NCBI GenBank assembly: GCA_002747015.1
Contig: NVXI01000001.1
Span: 128,354 to 152,114 of the forward strand
DNA from: Zetaproteobacteria bacterium
Lineage (GTDB): Bacteria > Pseudomonadota > Alphaproteobacteria > Micavibrionales > Micavibrionaceae
Length of the DNA stretch: 23,761 bases
Direction: 5' to 3'
In this document: positions 7,353-15,289 of the stretch, piece by piece
Layout of the letters: each line of letters begins with the position of its first letter
How positions within the stretch are numbered: the stretch's first letter is position 1
The notes under the pieces: model-generated
Database searches by the model: none
The model's input: only the letters and a program-made list of their open reading frames with translations
What the model was told of the DNA's origin: nothing
Made by a program: the position numbers and the translations under genes

Positions 7353-8521
7353 AATGAATACCCTTCGTCACTTTTCTTTGAAGTAGCTGTACTGGAAGCC
7401 ATCCCCAAACTCGTGTCACCATCATCATCGACTGACATTTTTTCTCCTCCCAAAGCAGTTGAAGCATACTCTTCATCACGCTCCTCTGACTCATCTGAGT
7501 TCTTCATCATAACACGGCGCGCCTCTTCCTTACCAATAATGCCACCTTCTAAAAGGTTCTTAATTGCATCTTCCATCGTGATCATGCCATAACGTGATCC
7601 AGTCTGCATCATAGAGAACATCTGCGGAATTTGATTTTCACGAATAAGATTTCTAACCGCATTTGTTCCCACCAATATTTCAAAAGCACCAACACGCCCA
7701 CCACCCTCTTTTTTAAGCAATGTTTGTGCAACAACCCCCTGTATAGAACTAGAAAGCATTGAGCGCACCATTTCCTTATCTTCACCTGGAAACACATCAA
7801 TAATACGGTCAATTGTTTTAGATGCGGAATTCGCATGCAACGTACCAAAAACAAGATGCCCAGTTTCAGCAGCAGTTAACGCCAGAGAAATTGTTTCATG
7901 ATCACGCATCTCCCCAACCAAGATAACATCAGGATCTTCACGAAGAGCACTCTTCAATGCCCGTGCAAAACTTTTAGTATCCTGACCAACTTCTCTGTGA
8001 TTAATCAAAGATTTTTTGGAGGCGTGAAAAAACTCAACAGGATCTTCAATCGTTAAAATATGCTTTGCATGATGTGTATTAATATGATTAACCATCGCAG
8101 CCAATGTTGTCGACTTACCACTACCAGTCGGGCCAGTGACGAGAACAAGACCTTTTTCAAGCTCCGCAAATCGACGTAAAACTGGTGGTAACTCCAATTC
8201 TGCCATCGTTGGAACAACAGTAGGAATTGTTCTAAACACTGCAGCAGCACCAAGGCGCGTTGTAAACCCATTCACACGAAAGCGCGCTTTATCCCCCAGA
8301 GCAATCGCAAAATCAAGCTCCATATTCTTCTCATATTCCGCACGTTGCTCTTCCGTCATAACAGAATAAAGCATTGTTCTAATATCATCACTCCCAAGCG
8401 CATCGGCTTTCACCCGTTTCATATCACCACTAACACGAATAATCGGCGGGCTACCTGCACTTAAATGTAAGTCAGAAGCATCATTTTGCATGGTGAAGGC
8501 AAGAAGTTGTGTAAGATCCAA
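7349..8521 (-). CDS. pilT: PilT twitching-motility retraction ATPase
   Basis: A 390-residue retraction motor of the type IV pilus. Walker A is GPTGSGKS (130-137), the Asp box ILTIEDPVEF (155-164), Walker B DVILVGE (198-204) and the His box TGHLVFGTLH (220-229). The PilT-specific AVRNLIRE motif is at 288-295 (AIRNLIRE in classical PilT). The start is TTG at 8521, supported by AAAGGAG 7 nt upstream and by alignment of the first residues (LDLTQLLAFTMQNDASDLHLSAG) with classical PilT; no ATG occurs at the right place. Residues about 340-390 are an acidic, Ser-rich extension beyond the usual PilT end (about 344 residues in the Pseudomonas protein). It is coupled to pilU by a 4-nt overlap and follows pilD after 95 nt. 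Confidence 0.95.
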   Translation of the reverse strand: MDLTQLLAFTMQNDASDLHLSAGSPPIIRVSGDMKRVKADALGSDDIRTMLYSVMTEEQRAEYEKNMELDFAIALGDKARFRVNGFTTRLGAAAVFRTIPTVVPTMAELELPPVLRRFAELEKGLVLVTGPTGSGKSTTLAAMVNHINTHHAKHILTIEDPVEFFHASKKSLINHREVGQDTKSFARALKSALREDPDVILVGEMRDHETISLALTAAETGHLVFGTLHANSASKTIDRIIDVFPGEDKEMVRSMLSSSIQGVVAQTLLKKEGGGRVGAFEILVGTNAVRNLIRENQIPQMFSMMQTGSRYGMITMEDAIKNLLEGGIIGKEEARRVMMKNSDESEERDEEYASTALGGEKMSVDDDGDTSLGMASSTATSKKSDEGYSF

Positions 8522-8616
8522 AAGAGCGCTCCTTTAATGTATAGCTCAACAGTATATAGTTTTACCCGAAGAAGATGAAGAGAAAGTAAAAACTGATAAG
8601 GATACTCTACCTATTT

Positions 8617-9381
8617 TTACAAAGAAAAAGAACCTGAAAACAATAATAAGCAATAAAATGACACGATCAACGCTGGACCAAATGGAAAAACATCCTGCTT
8701 CATAACAACACGCCAAGCCAATGCAAAAACAATCGCTAATACACCTGATAAGATCATAAAATATGGAAGAACATATATGCCAAGCCACAATCCAGCAACC
8801 ATGAAAAACTTAACATCGCCAAATCCAAGGCTATTTCTTTTTAATATCTTCGTGAGAACAAAACCCAAAAACCATGATATAAACGCATAAATGGCAGCCC
8901 CTGAAAGATAGATCCAAAGGGTTTTTGACAACTCTATCTGTGTGTCAAAACTTATTAAATATAACAACCGTACAAGCCCTATCCCCATTAAAATAAAGAC
9001 AAGCTGATTCGGTAAAATCATATGCTTTAAATCAATCACACATAACGCAATTAAAATCGGGACACTAGCCAATAAAAACAAGGACAGAATATTCAAACCA
9101 AAAGTGAGATAAATAAAGAAGCATAATAAGCCACTTACAAGTTCGGTCAAAGGATAGCGCCATGAAATTTTCTCGGCACAATGCCTACACCTACCCATAG
9201 AAAAACACCATGACAGAACAGGAATTAAATCAAAAACATTAAGAGTAGTTTTACATGTCGGACAAGCAGAACGTCCCGCTCCCCATGGTATTTTCTGTGG
9301 AACACGATAAATCAAGGCGGTAGCAAAACTTCCTAAGACTAACCCAAGAAATATAACCGTAGCACTCTCTATATAAAACAT
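8617..9381 (-). CDS. pilD: Prepilin peptidase / N-methyltransferase (PilD, A24 family)
   Basis: A 254-residue polytopic membrane aspartyl protease that cleaves prepilin leaders and methylates the new N-terminus. It has the full bifunctional layout: an N-terminal domain with the zinc-type pairs CPTC (40-43) and CRHC (65-68), and the catalytic aspartates in VIDLKHMILPN (D117) and GFGDVKF (D189). About seven or eight hydrophobic helices are visible. Length is near that of typical PilD (about 260-290). It starts 27 nt after the TPR gene and precedes pilT by 95 nt. The only visible substrate is the pilin at 513-1223. Confidence 0.95.
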   Translation of the reverse strand: MFYIESATVIFLGLVLGSFATALIYRVPQKIPWGAGRSACPTCKTTLNVFDLIPVLSWCFSMGRCRHCAEKISWRYPLTELVSGLLCFFIYLTFGLNILSLFLLASVPILIALCVIDLKHMILPNQLVFILMGIGLVRLLYLISFDTQIELSKTLWIYLSGAAIYAFISWFLGFVLTKILKRNSLGFGDVKFFMVAGLWLGIYVLPYFMILSGVLAIVFALAWRVVMKQDVFPFGPALIVSFYCLLLFSGSFSL

Positions 9382-9408
9382 AATAATTCTGACCTGAAAA
9401 AACAGGAA

Positions 9409-10347
9409 TTAACGGATTTGTGCCAAACGTTCATAAACACTATCACGTGGAATAGTGCGCCCCGCACCATAGACCGTGTCAATTTCCAACGCTTTCTCAT
9501 AATAAGAAACAGCATCTTTAGCCTGCCCCGCGCGATCTGAAATAATAGCCATGTTAAATATATGATTTGCATTCTTAGGCTCCATACTCGCAGCCATTCC
9601 CAAATAACGTAAAGCCATTTGAGAATCACCAGTTTGTGCAGAAACAATCGCAACTTGTGCCGTTATCCCAACATGGCTTTGGTTTTTCTTGTGCAGATCC
9701 AGCAAACGACGCAAAGCAATAGACGGATAGCGCGTCCCCAAAAGCCCCAACATATTAACCTTCACTTCAAGATTTTTAGGGGCAATCTTTGACAAAGCCT
9801 CATACATGCCCATCGCCTCGTCAAAACGTTCCAACTTTTGGAGAGATACAGCACGCCCCATCAAAATACGTACATCTTTTTTATTTTTACTATACAAACC
9901 ATCAAACATTTGAAGGGCAGAATCATAACGTCCCAACGCCAAAGCGCGCTCTGCCGAGACAAGCTGCGCAATCTTTGAATTTGCACTATAATTTTTTGTA
10001 ACAACAACATACTTAGATGCTGGCTGCGTCACTGGATTAACATTAACTGGCCCATTAGAAGCCATTTCCCCTTGTGGAACAAGATTACCAGCATCAAAAA
10101 AAGTGCCATCACCAACGCCCTGCGCAATAGGAGATGCCACAGGGATACTATTCTTTAAAGCGTCCCCTTCTTTGTTTTCAGCCAAAGCATCCACGGTATT
10201 AAGCTCATTCGCAGCGGAAACTATCAAAGCCTCATCATCTATAACAATAGGCGTACTTTGCGACCATCCGCTAACAGGATAAATAACACTCAAAGTCACA
10301 ACACAAAATGCACATAGAGAACGAGAAGAAGGCAAAAACACAGACAT
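9409..10347 (-). CDS. Secreted TPR protein of the pilus locus (MshN-like position)
   Basis: A 312-residue protein with an N-terminal hydrophobic signal (about 8-28, ending VSGWSQ) and a low-complexity linker (30-120). At least four tetratricopeptide-like repeats follow: ERALALGRYDSALQMFDGLY (133-152), RAVSLQKLERFDEAMGMYEALS (165-186), a divergent unit near 228-255 (VSAQTGDSQMALRYLG), and NMAIISDRAGQAKDAVSYYEKALEID (265-290). It probably sits in the periplasm, anchored by its N-terminus if the signal is not cleaved. TPR proteins at this place (MshN, PilF/PilW) help secretin assembly, so that role is plausible. It lies 83 nt after the ABC ATPase and 27 nt before pilD. No strong Shine-Dalgarno is seen. 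Confidence 0.8.
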   Translation of the reverse strand: MSVFLPSSRSLCAFCVVTLSVIYPVSGWSQSTPIVIDDEALIVSAANELNTVDALAENKEGDALKNSIPVASPIAQGVGDGTFFDAGNLVPQGEMASNGPVNVNPVTQPASKYVVVTKNYSANSKIAQLVSAERALALGRYDSALQMFDGLYSKNKKDVRILMGRAVSLQKLERFDEAMGMYEALSKIAPKNLEVKVNMLGLLGTRYPSIALRRLLDLHKKNQSHVGITAQVAIVSAQTGDSQMALRYLGMAASMEPKNANHIFNMAIISDRAGQAKDAVSYYEKALEIDTVYGAGRTIPRDSVYERLAQIR

Positions 10348-10430
10348 TTATATATCTTTCAGTGAAAACGCTCGAGCGAGCAAAGAGGGAAAGCGAATCA
10401 GTTACGCTACACATTGTACCACATATTGTA

Positions 10431-11162
10431 TCATGCAGCATCTCTACGCTCAATAAAATCCAGAAACGCTTTTTCAAGATTATCTGTATGCATTTGTTCT
10501 TTAAGTCCCTGCGTTGTTCCAACATAAAGAATTCTACCGTCATGCAACAAAGCAACCCGATCACAAATTTCATCCATATCAGCCAGAATATGAGAGCTTA
10601 AAAATATTGTACTCTCTTTCGTCTTCATCTCATTTATCATTTTTTTAACCGATGAGCGCGCCAAAGGATCCAAACCACTCATTGGCTCATCCAGTATAAA
10701 CAGCGAACACCCCGTCAGCATCGTCCCCATCAGACCAAGTTTCTGACGCATTCCTTTAGAATATGTATTCATGCGCCGACCAAGCGCATCAGTATCCAAT
10801 GCCAGAGCCTGCGCCGCTGCTATCATCTCATCTTTATCAAATTTCTGCTTATAAAGCTGTAGAGAAAACCGCAAAAATTCAAATCCTGTCAAAAACCACG
10901 GTGGTTCGAATTTCTCTGGTAGATATGAAAGAATGGCCTTGCTCTGCTTACTCGATTTATCTTTTCCAAATATAGAAATTTCACCAGAATCTTGCTCTCT
11001 TAACCCTAGGATACATTTGATCAAGGTTGTTTTCCCTGCACCATTGAGTCCCATCAAACCAAAGACTTCGCCTGGTTGTACGCTCAGGCAAATGTCCTTA
11101 ATGGCCGATTTTCCTGTATATGCAACACAGACATTTTCAATAAGTAATGCGGGTTTATTCAC
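10431..11162 (-). CDS. ABC transporter ATP-binding protein (ABC-2 exporter type)
   Basis: A 243-residue nucleotide-binding subunit. Walker A is GLNGAGKT (38-45), the signature YSKGMRQKLGL (134-144), Walker B LFILDEP (154-160) followed by SGLDP, and the H-loop His191. YSKGMRQK and the short regulatory C-terminus place it with ATPases of ABC-2/drug or NosF-like exporters. The start is GTG at 11162, with AGG about 9 nt upstream; alternatives are not better. No permease adjoins it. The matching permease is probably at 3345-4106, separated by pilus genes in the same direction. It sits between the MshK-like and TPR genes, and Myxococcus PilH, an ABC ATPase needed for pili, is the likely functional parallel. 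Family is certain, partnership inferred. Confidence 0.93.
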   Translation of the reverse strand: MNKPALLIENVCVAYTGKSAIKDICLSVQPGEVFGLMGLNGAGKTTLIKCILGLREQDSGEISIFGKDKSSKQSKAILSYLPEKFEPPWFLTGFEFLRFSLQLYKQKFDKDEMIAAAQALALDTDALGRRMNTYSKGMRQKLGLMGTMLTGCSLFILDEPMSGLDPLARSSVKKMINEMKTKESTIFLSSHILADMDEICDRVALLHDGRILYVGTTQGLKEQMHTDNLEKAFLDFIERRDAA

Positions 11163-11210
11163 AGTATTTTACCTAACTCATAAATAATAGAGAACTCACT
11201 CTAGGTGATT

Positions 11211-11738
11211 TTATCCAGGAAGAAATATTCTTGCATCAAGATTAAAGCGCTGATGCGCACGTAAACGAAGAGGAAATATTTGATTCGTAAAATCATCCAG
11301 CCATTTAATTTCGATATAATCCTCAAAAACCCGAAGGTCAAGAACCTCTTTCGGAACCGCATTTGGCGTTACACGCTGACCATTGAGCCAAATCACCCAA
11401 TTATTCTCTTCAGCATAAACAATGCCACCCAATGTTATACTGCGAACACCTGCATCAGGTTCAAACTCATCCCCTCTATCAATAGCTTCAAGCTCTGCTT
11501 GAGTCGGTGGACGAACAACGCCTCGTGATTTTTGTGCCTCCAAAATCGCCTTATGTTGCCAATATGTAAAAAACAAAGAGGGGATGTTCTCAATTGAAAA
11601 ATTAGTCGATTTTAATATTTGAGGATTAACAGGTTCAGTTTGTGCACGCACAGACGAGGCCTGAGTAATAGCAAAAAATGCACCCAATAATAATATAAAT
11701 ACCGTGTAAGTTATCTTTTCTTTATATTTCATAATCAT
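11211..11738 (-). CDS. Small exported MshK/PilP-like pilus accessory protein
   Basis: A 175-residue exported protein with a signal peptide (about 1-32: basic start, hydrophobic TVFILLLGAFFAI, likely cleavage after SVRA). The second half resembles the small beta-domain of MshK, PilP and GspC: ITLGGIVYAEENNWVIWLNGQRV (about 101-123) then a statement of the form DLRVFEDYIEIKWLD. In such proteins this domain contacts the secretin or inner-membrane complex from the periplasm. Its place directly after the PilO/GspM-like gene (17-nt gap) agrees with an MSHA-type order I-J-K. There is a second possible start at residue 3. Sequence similarity is weak, so the name rests on fold-like pattern plus position. 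Confidence 0.6.
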   Translation of the reverse strand: MIMKYKEKITYTVFILLLGAFFAITQASSVRAQTEPVNPQILKSTNFSIENIPSLFFTYWQHKAILEAQKSRGVVRPPTQAELEAIDRGDEFEPDAGVRSITLGGIVYAEENNWVIWLNGQRVTPNAVPKEVLDLRVFEDYIEIKWLDDFTNQIFPLRLRAHQRFNLDARIFLPG

Positions 11739-11755
11739 ATCTTTACTGCTCTCGC

Positions 11756-12397
11756 CTATTTAGGCTTTCTCATTATGACTTGAGATTCAGGAATAATCGT
11801 GCGCCAGGACATTAAAATTTCTGCATGAATCAAAACAGGGTTTGTTCCCGATGCAATAGCACGTAAAACAGGCGAACTAATATCACGGGTACGGTTTATT
11901 TTTATACCATCCAAGGACAAATGCCCCGGAAATGATTGCTTCGCCAGTTCAATATATCGATAAACAGAGGCGTCATCAAAAGCATCAATCGTTATTTCTA
12001 TAGGGCTCATCAAAATTTTATGGTTGGCTCTTTGTGCTTCTTCATCATTCTGGATAATACCAGACTTCACACTGACCACCGCCGATATGACTTTGGATTT
12101 ATCTTGTATAACACTTAAGAACTCTTTGGCTTCACTTCGTTCTTGTGTCGAAAATAATCCCTTAGCTTTTAACGCATCAAAACGATCTTGCTGCTGATCC
12201 AATTGTTCAAACTCAATTTGCATGCGATCAATATCAGTTTGAACACGATTAACCTGCGAGCGTATACTCCTTAAGCGCCGTGACGCCGTTTCCTTCTCCG
12301 GCATCGCATACAAATAAACTCCTGCCGCCAAAGCAGCATTTGCACTCATCAATATAACAAGAATAATTAACCGCTTAACCCCGATGACCTGTATCAT
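11756..12397 (-). CDS. PilO/GspM/MshJ-like inner-membrane assembly protein
   Basis: A 213-residue protein with a bitopic layout: a short cytoplasmic start, one membrane helix (about 8-30), a coiled coil (about 38-75, rich in Arg/Gln/Glu), then a periplasmic alpha/beta domain with SPIEITIDAFDDASVYRYIELAKQ (near 131-154), the ferredoxin-like pattern of PilO. It would pair with the PilN part of the upstream gene to form the alignment complex between platform and secretin. Its ATG overlaps the upstream stop as ATGA (12394-12397), so translation is coupled. Assignment relies on topology, size and neighbours as well as pattern. Confidence 0.75.
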   Translation of the reverse strand: MIQVIGVKRLIILVILMSANAALAAGVYLYAMPEKETASRRLRSIRSQVNRVQTDIDRMQIEFEQLDQQQDRFDALKAKGLFSTQERSEAKEFLSVIQDKSKVISAVVSVKSGIIQNDEEAQRANHKILMSPIEITIDAFDDASVYRYIELAKQSFPGHLSLDGIKINRTRDISSPVLRAIASGTNPVLIHAEILMSWRTIIPESQVIMRKPK

Positions 12398-13980
12398 TTT
12401 ATTGGCCCCTCAATATTAATCTCTGCTACATAATCCTGCGATGTCGCTTTCTTCTTTGCATCTCCAGTTTCAACCACTATTTCCTCACTATATTCATAAT
12501 CTTCAAGTAGCTTTGTAATATTCACAACATGATCAGGAAGGGACTTTTGCAAACGCCCTCGCAAAGAGGTCACCTCTGCGTTTCCTTTTTCTGCATTTGT
12601 TGTACTGGGAAATGTCATTTGCATATTTGCAACAAATAGAGGTGACTTTGAACCACCAAATATTTTTTTAGCAATACCAAGTTTTCCGCGCTTAAGATCA
12701 AAACGATCAATACGCATATCCCGCCCCAAAGCCGATCCAATATTATAAAACAATGGTAGAATATTTATTTGCTTTAGTTCCAGATTATCATAAACAGCCA
12801 AGGAACTTTGTATCAACTGAATATTATACCCCAAATCCTCTTTACGCTTAACCTCTTTGCTATATTGCAGATCCAGTTGCTCTTTTCGATGCGAAATATC
12901 CTCTATATCAGTCTTAATCTCAAAAATGACTTGCATATTATCCAACATTTGATACCCCAAGAACACCCCAGATAGAAGAAGAACAAACGAAACAATCGCA
13001 GCCATTTGCCGTGGCTGAGACACACGATCAATCTGCTTTGCCTTCATCGGCAAAATAAATCTGCTTTTGCGTCCAATCCATGCCAAATGCAACGTAGTGG
13101 CATGATATGCTCTACTATTCGTTCCAATATCTAAGTTAAGATGATCAGCAGCATCACCGGAGGTAAGAGAATAGAAATTACACGGCGCCTCAATTAATTC
13201 ACTTACAATATCACCCGTACCTGGTTCAGATATCAAAATAACATTCAATCCATCTGCAGAATCAAAACCAAAGCGCGACAAATAACTCATCGTAGCTTGA
13301 AATTCTTGATGAACATCTTTTGCCCATAAGACAGGGTCATCATCAGTTTCAGCAATCGGCGTCATGCGGGTTAAGGCAAGCTCACCATTACGGATAACGA
13401 TTTGACGTAACCCTCCATTTTGGTGCTGTCCCATAAAAATTGTCCACTGCGCCTTCTCTTCTCCCTTAGGCGAGAGCTTATCCGACAATTTTTTAATCAT
13501 ATCAGAAGACTCAACAGGTAACAGGCAGAACCCTGCAACAGGAGCCAAAGACAAACTCGTCGCATTTATCGTCTTTGTGAAGGAATCACTGGCCGGAACT
13601 GCCGCAAAAATATAAACATCCCCCGCCAATGAGTTGTCGGTTTTTTCAATTTTTTCTTTCAGAGGGAGTGCTGCACGCACAGGATAATTCGGAAATGCGA
13701 CTTTAAGCTTTCTTTTTACAATATTTTGCCTATCCAATGCACTAACACGAGGCACTTTTTCTTTTCGATAATGTTGTTCAACCATATCATTCAGGATCAG
13801 TACCGGTTTTCCGCCACAATCCTTGGAAATAATGATCGAAACACTATCCTCAAAATCATCAGCAGACCAAGGCACTGCTTCTACAAACGTAACCCCTTTA
13901 GAATCCACACTATAGATAAGGAGAGCCTCATCCGAAATCATAAGGATTGTTCTTGACGGTGCTAGAAAAGATAAAGACAT
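12394..13980 (-). CDS. GspL-like fused PilM-PilN pilus assembly protein
   Basis: A 528-residue protein joining a cytoplasmic actin-like domain (about 1-305, PilM/GspL-like, with beta-rich segments such as GLRQIVIRNGELALTRM and the ATMSYLSRFG helix) to a single membrane helix (about 326-344), a coiled coil (about 353-390) and a periplasmic PilN-like domain ending in a Lys/Thr-rich tail. PilM and PilN are separate in type IVa pili and fused in GspL of type II secretion, so this is the GspL arrangement. It would link the assembly ATPase to the PilO-like partner. The frame can also open at TTG 13995, five codons upstream; neither start has a clear Shine-Dalgarno and I prefer the ATG. It overlaps the next gene by 4 nt and follows pilC closely. 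Confidence 0.75.
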   Translation of the reverse strand: MSLSFLAPSRTILMISDEALLIYSVDSKGVTFVEAVPWSADDFEDSVSIIISKDCGGKPVLILNDMVEQHYRKEKVPRVSALDRQNIVKRKLKVAFPNYPVRAALPLKEKIEKTDNSLAGDVYIFAAVPASDSFTKTINATSLSLAPVAGFCLLPVESSDMIKKLSDKLSPKGEEKAQWTIFMGQHQNGGLRQIVIRNGELALTRMTPIAETDDDPVLWAKDVHQEFQATMSYLSRFGFDSADGLNVILISEPGTGDIVSELIEAPCNFYSLTSGDAADHLNLDIGTNSRAYHATTLHLAWIGRKSRFILPMKAKQIDRVSQPRQMAAIVSFVLLLSGVFLGYQMLDNMQVIFEIKTDIEDISHRKEQLDLQYSKEVKRKEDLGYNIQLIQSSLAVYDNLELKQINILPLFYNIGSALGRDMRIDRFDLKRGKLGIAKKIFGGSKSPLFVANMQMTFPSTTNAEKGNAEVTSLRGRLQKSLPDHVVNITKLLEDYEYSEEIVVETGDAKKKATSQDYVAEINIEGPIK

Positions 13981-13998
13981 GCGCAAAACACTCAAAAA

Positions 13999-15258
13999 TT
14001 AAAAATCAACCATATTGCCTAGATTCATATAAATCGGCCCCAAAGACCCTGCAGCGATCCAGACAATTATTAAAGCAAGTATAGACGTTAATGCCGGTTG
14101 AATCATCTCAATTAATGCATCAATCGCCTCATCAACATCTTTTGTATAAAACTCAGAGACCTGATCAAGCACAACAGACAGGTTTCCAGATTCCTCTCCA
14201 ATCTTCACCATGCGTATAACCATGCTCGGAAATTCACCCGATGCATTTAACGCATCGGAAAGCGGACTGCCGGATTGAACGTATATCTCAACACCCTCCA
14301 TTGCATCAATGAGAGCAAGATTATTCACTGTTTTCCGCGATGATTTTAAGGCGCTTATAACATCAATACCACTGGCAAATAACGCCGCAAAAGTCTGTGA
14401 ATAACGTGCAATTGTTATCTTTCTAATCAAATTTCCGACAATAGGGGCAACAAGTAAGAACGAATCAATTTTATAAGCAACCGTTTCGGAGGATCGCCTC
14501 AACGTAATAAACGTCATCGCAACAAATGCCGGAAACAGCACAACAATGATGGCCCCATACACCGGCAAACCGAATATATGGAATTGTGGCTGAACAAAAA
14601 AGTTCGATGTCGCAATCAACCATACCGAAAACCACGGCAATTCAAGATCAAGATATTTCAAAAACCCAACGATCTGCGGCACAACAACGCTCATCATAAA
14701 TGTAACTGTAAAGAGCACTACACCAGTAACCACCATAGGGTAACGCGTTGCCTTCTTAATTTTTGATTGCATCGCGTCCACCCATTTCAGATAACGCACC
14801 AATTGAATATAAACAGCAGTCAGATCCCCTGTATCCTCTCCTGATTGAATAAGGGAAATATACAGCGGCTTAAAAATCTTTGGATGCTTATTCAAAGCCT
14901 CGGACAAAGACGAACCATCGCGAACATCACGATGTATTTCGCTCATCATATCGCGCATTTGATCGTTTTCGGCACCATCACGGATGTCTGAGAGAGAATC
15001 CAACATCGGAACACCTGCGCTTTGCATTTGCTCCATGTGGATAAAAAACTGCATTACATCTCTTAATTTAATTTTATTAAAAGAAATACCGGACAGAAAT
15101 GTCTTTTTCTTACTTAAAGAAGAACATTGCACAAGCTCCAGCCCAGCCGTTTGAAGCTGATTATATAAATCAACTTCATTCACAGCAGACAACGTCCCCC
15201 GAACCGGGCGACCTCTGACATTTACAGCTCTATATTTATAGCGTTCGATGCTCTGCAC
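13999..15258 (-). CDS. pilC: PilC/GspF-like inner-membrane platform protein
   Basis: A 419-residue platform protein on which pilin subunits assemble. The N-terminus YKYRAVNVRGRPVRGTL is the usual GspF opening. Two GspF domains follow, about 65-190 (FFIHMEQMQSAGVPMLDSL, then FKPLYISLIQSGEDTGDL) and about 282-405 (RYSQTFAALFASGIDVISAL, then MVIRMVKIGEESGNL). Three membrane helices lie near 173-195, 230-252 and 385-408. Length matches the family (about 400). The start must be the GTG at 15258, because an in-frame TAA lies two codons before it; no good Shine-Dalgarno is visible. It follows the assembly ATPase after 31 nt, the standard E-F order. Confidence 0.93.
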   Translation of the reverse strand: MQSIERYKYRAVNVRGRPVRGTLSAVNEVDLYNQLQTAGLELVQCSSLSKKKTFLSGISFNKIKLRDVMQFFIHMEQMQSAGVPMLDSLSDIRDGAENDQMRDMMSEIHRDVRDGSSLSEALNKHPKIFKPLYISLIQSGEDTGDLTAVYIQLVRYLKWVDAMQSKIKKATRYPMVVTGVVLFTVTFMMSVVVPQIVGFLKYLDLELPWFSVWLIATSNFFVQPQFHIFGLPVYGAIIVVLFPAFVAMTFITLRRSSETVAYKIDSFLLVAPIVGNLIRKITIARYSQTFAALFASGIDVISALKSSRKTVNNLALIDAMEGVEIYVQSGSPLSDALNASGEFPSMVIRMVKIGEESGNLSVVLDQVSEFYTKDVDEAIDALIEMIQPALTSILALIIVWIAAGSLGPIYMNLGNMVDF

Positions 15259-15289
15259 CTTTTAGTTAGAAATAATAAAGACGAGGAAA

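Noticed and set aside
10369..10384. CGCTCGAGCG palindrome between the ABC ATPase and the TPR gene
   Set aside because: Self-complementary with no room for a stable loop and only a short T run; too weak to call a terminator.
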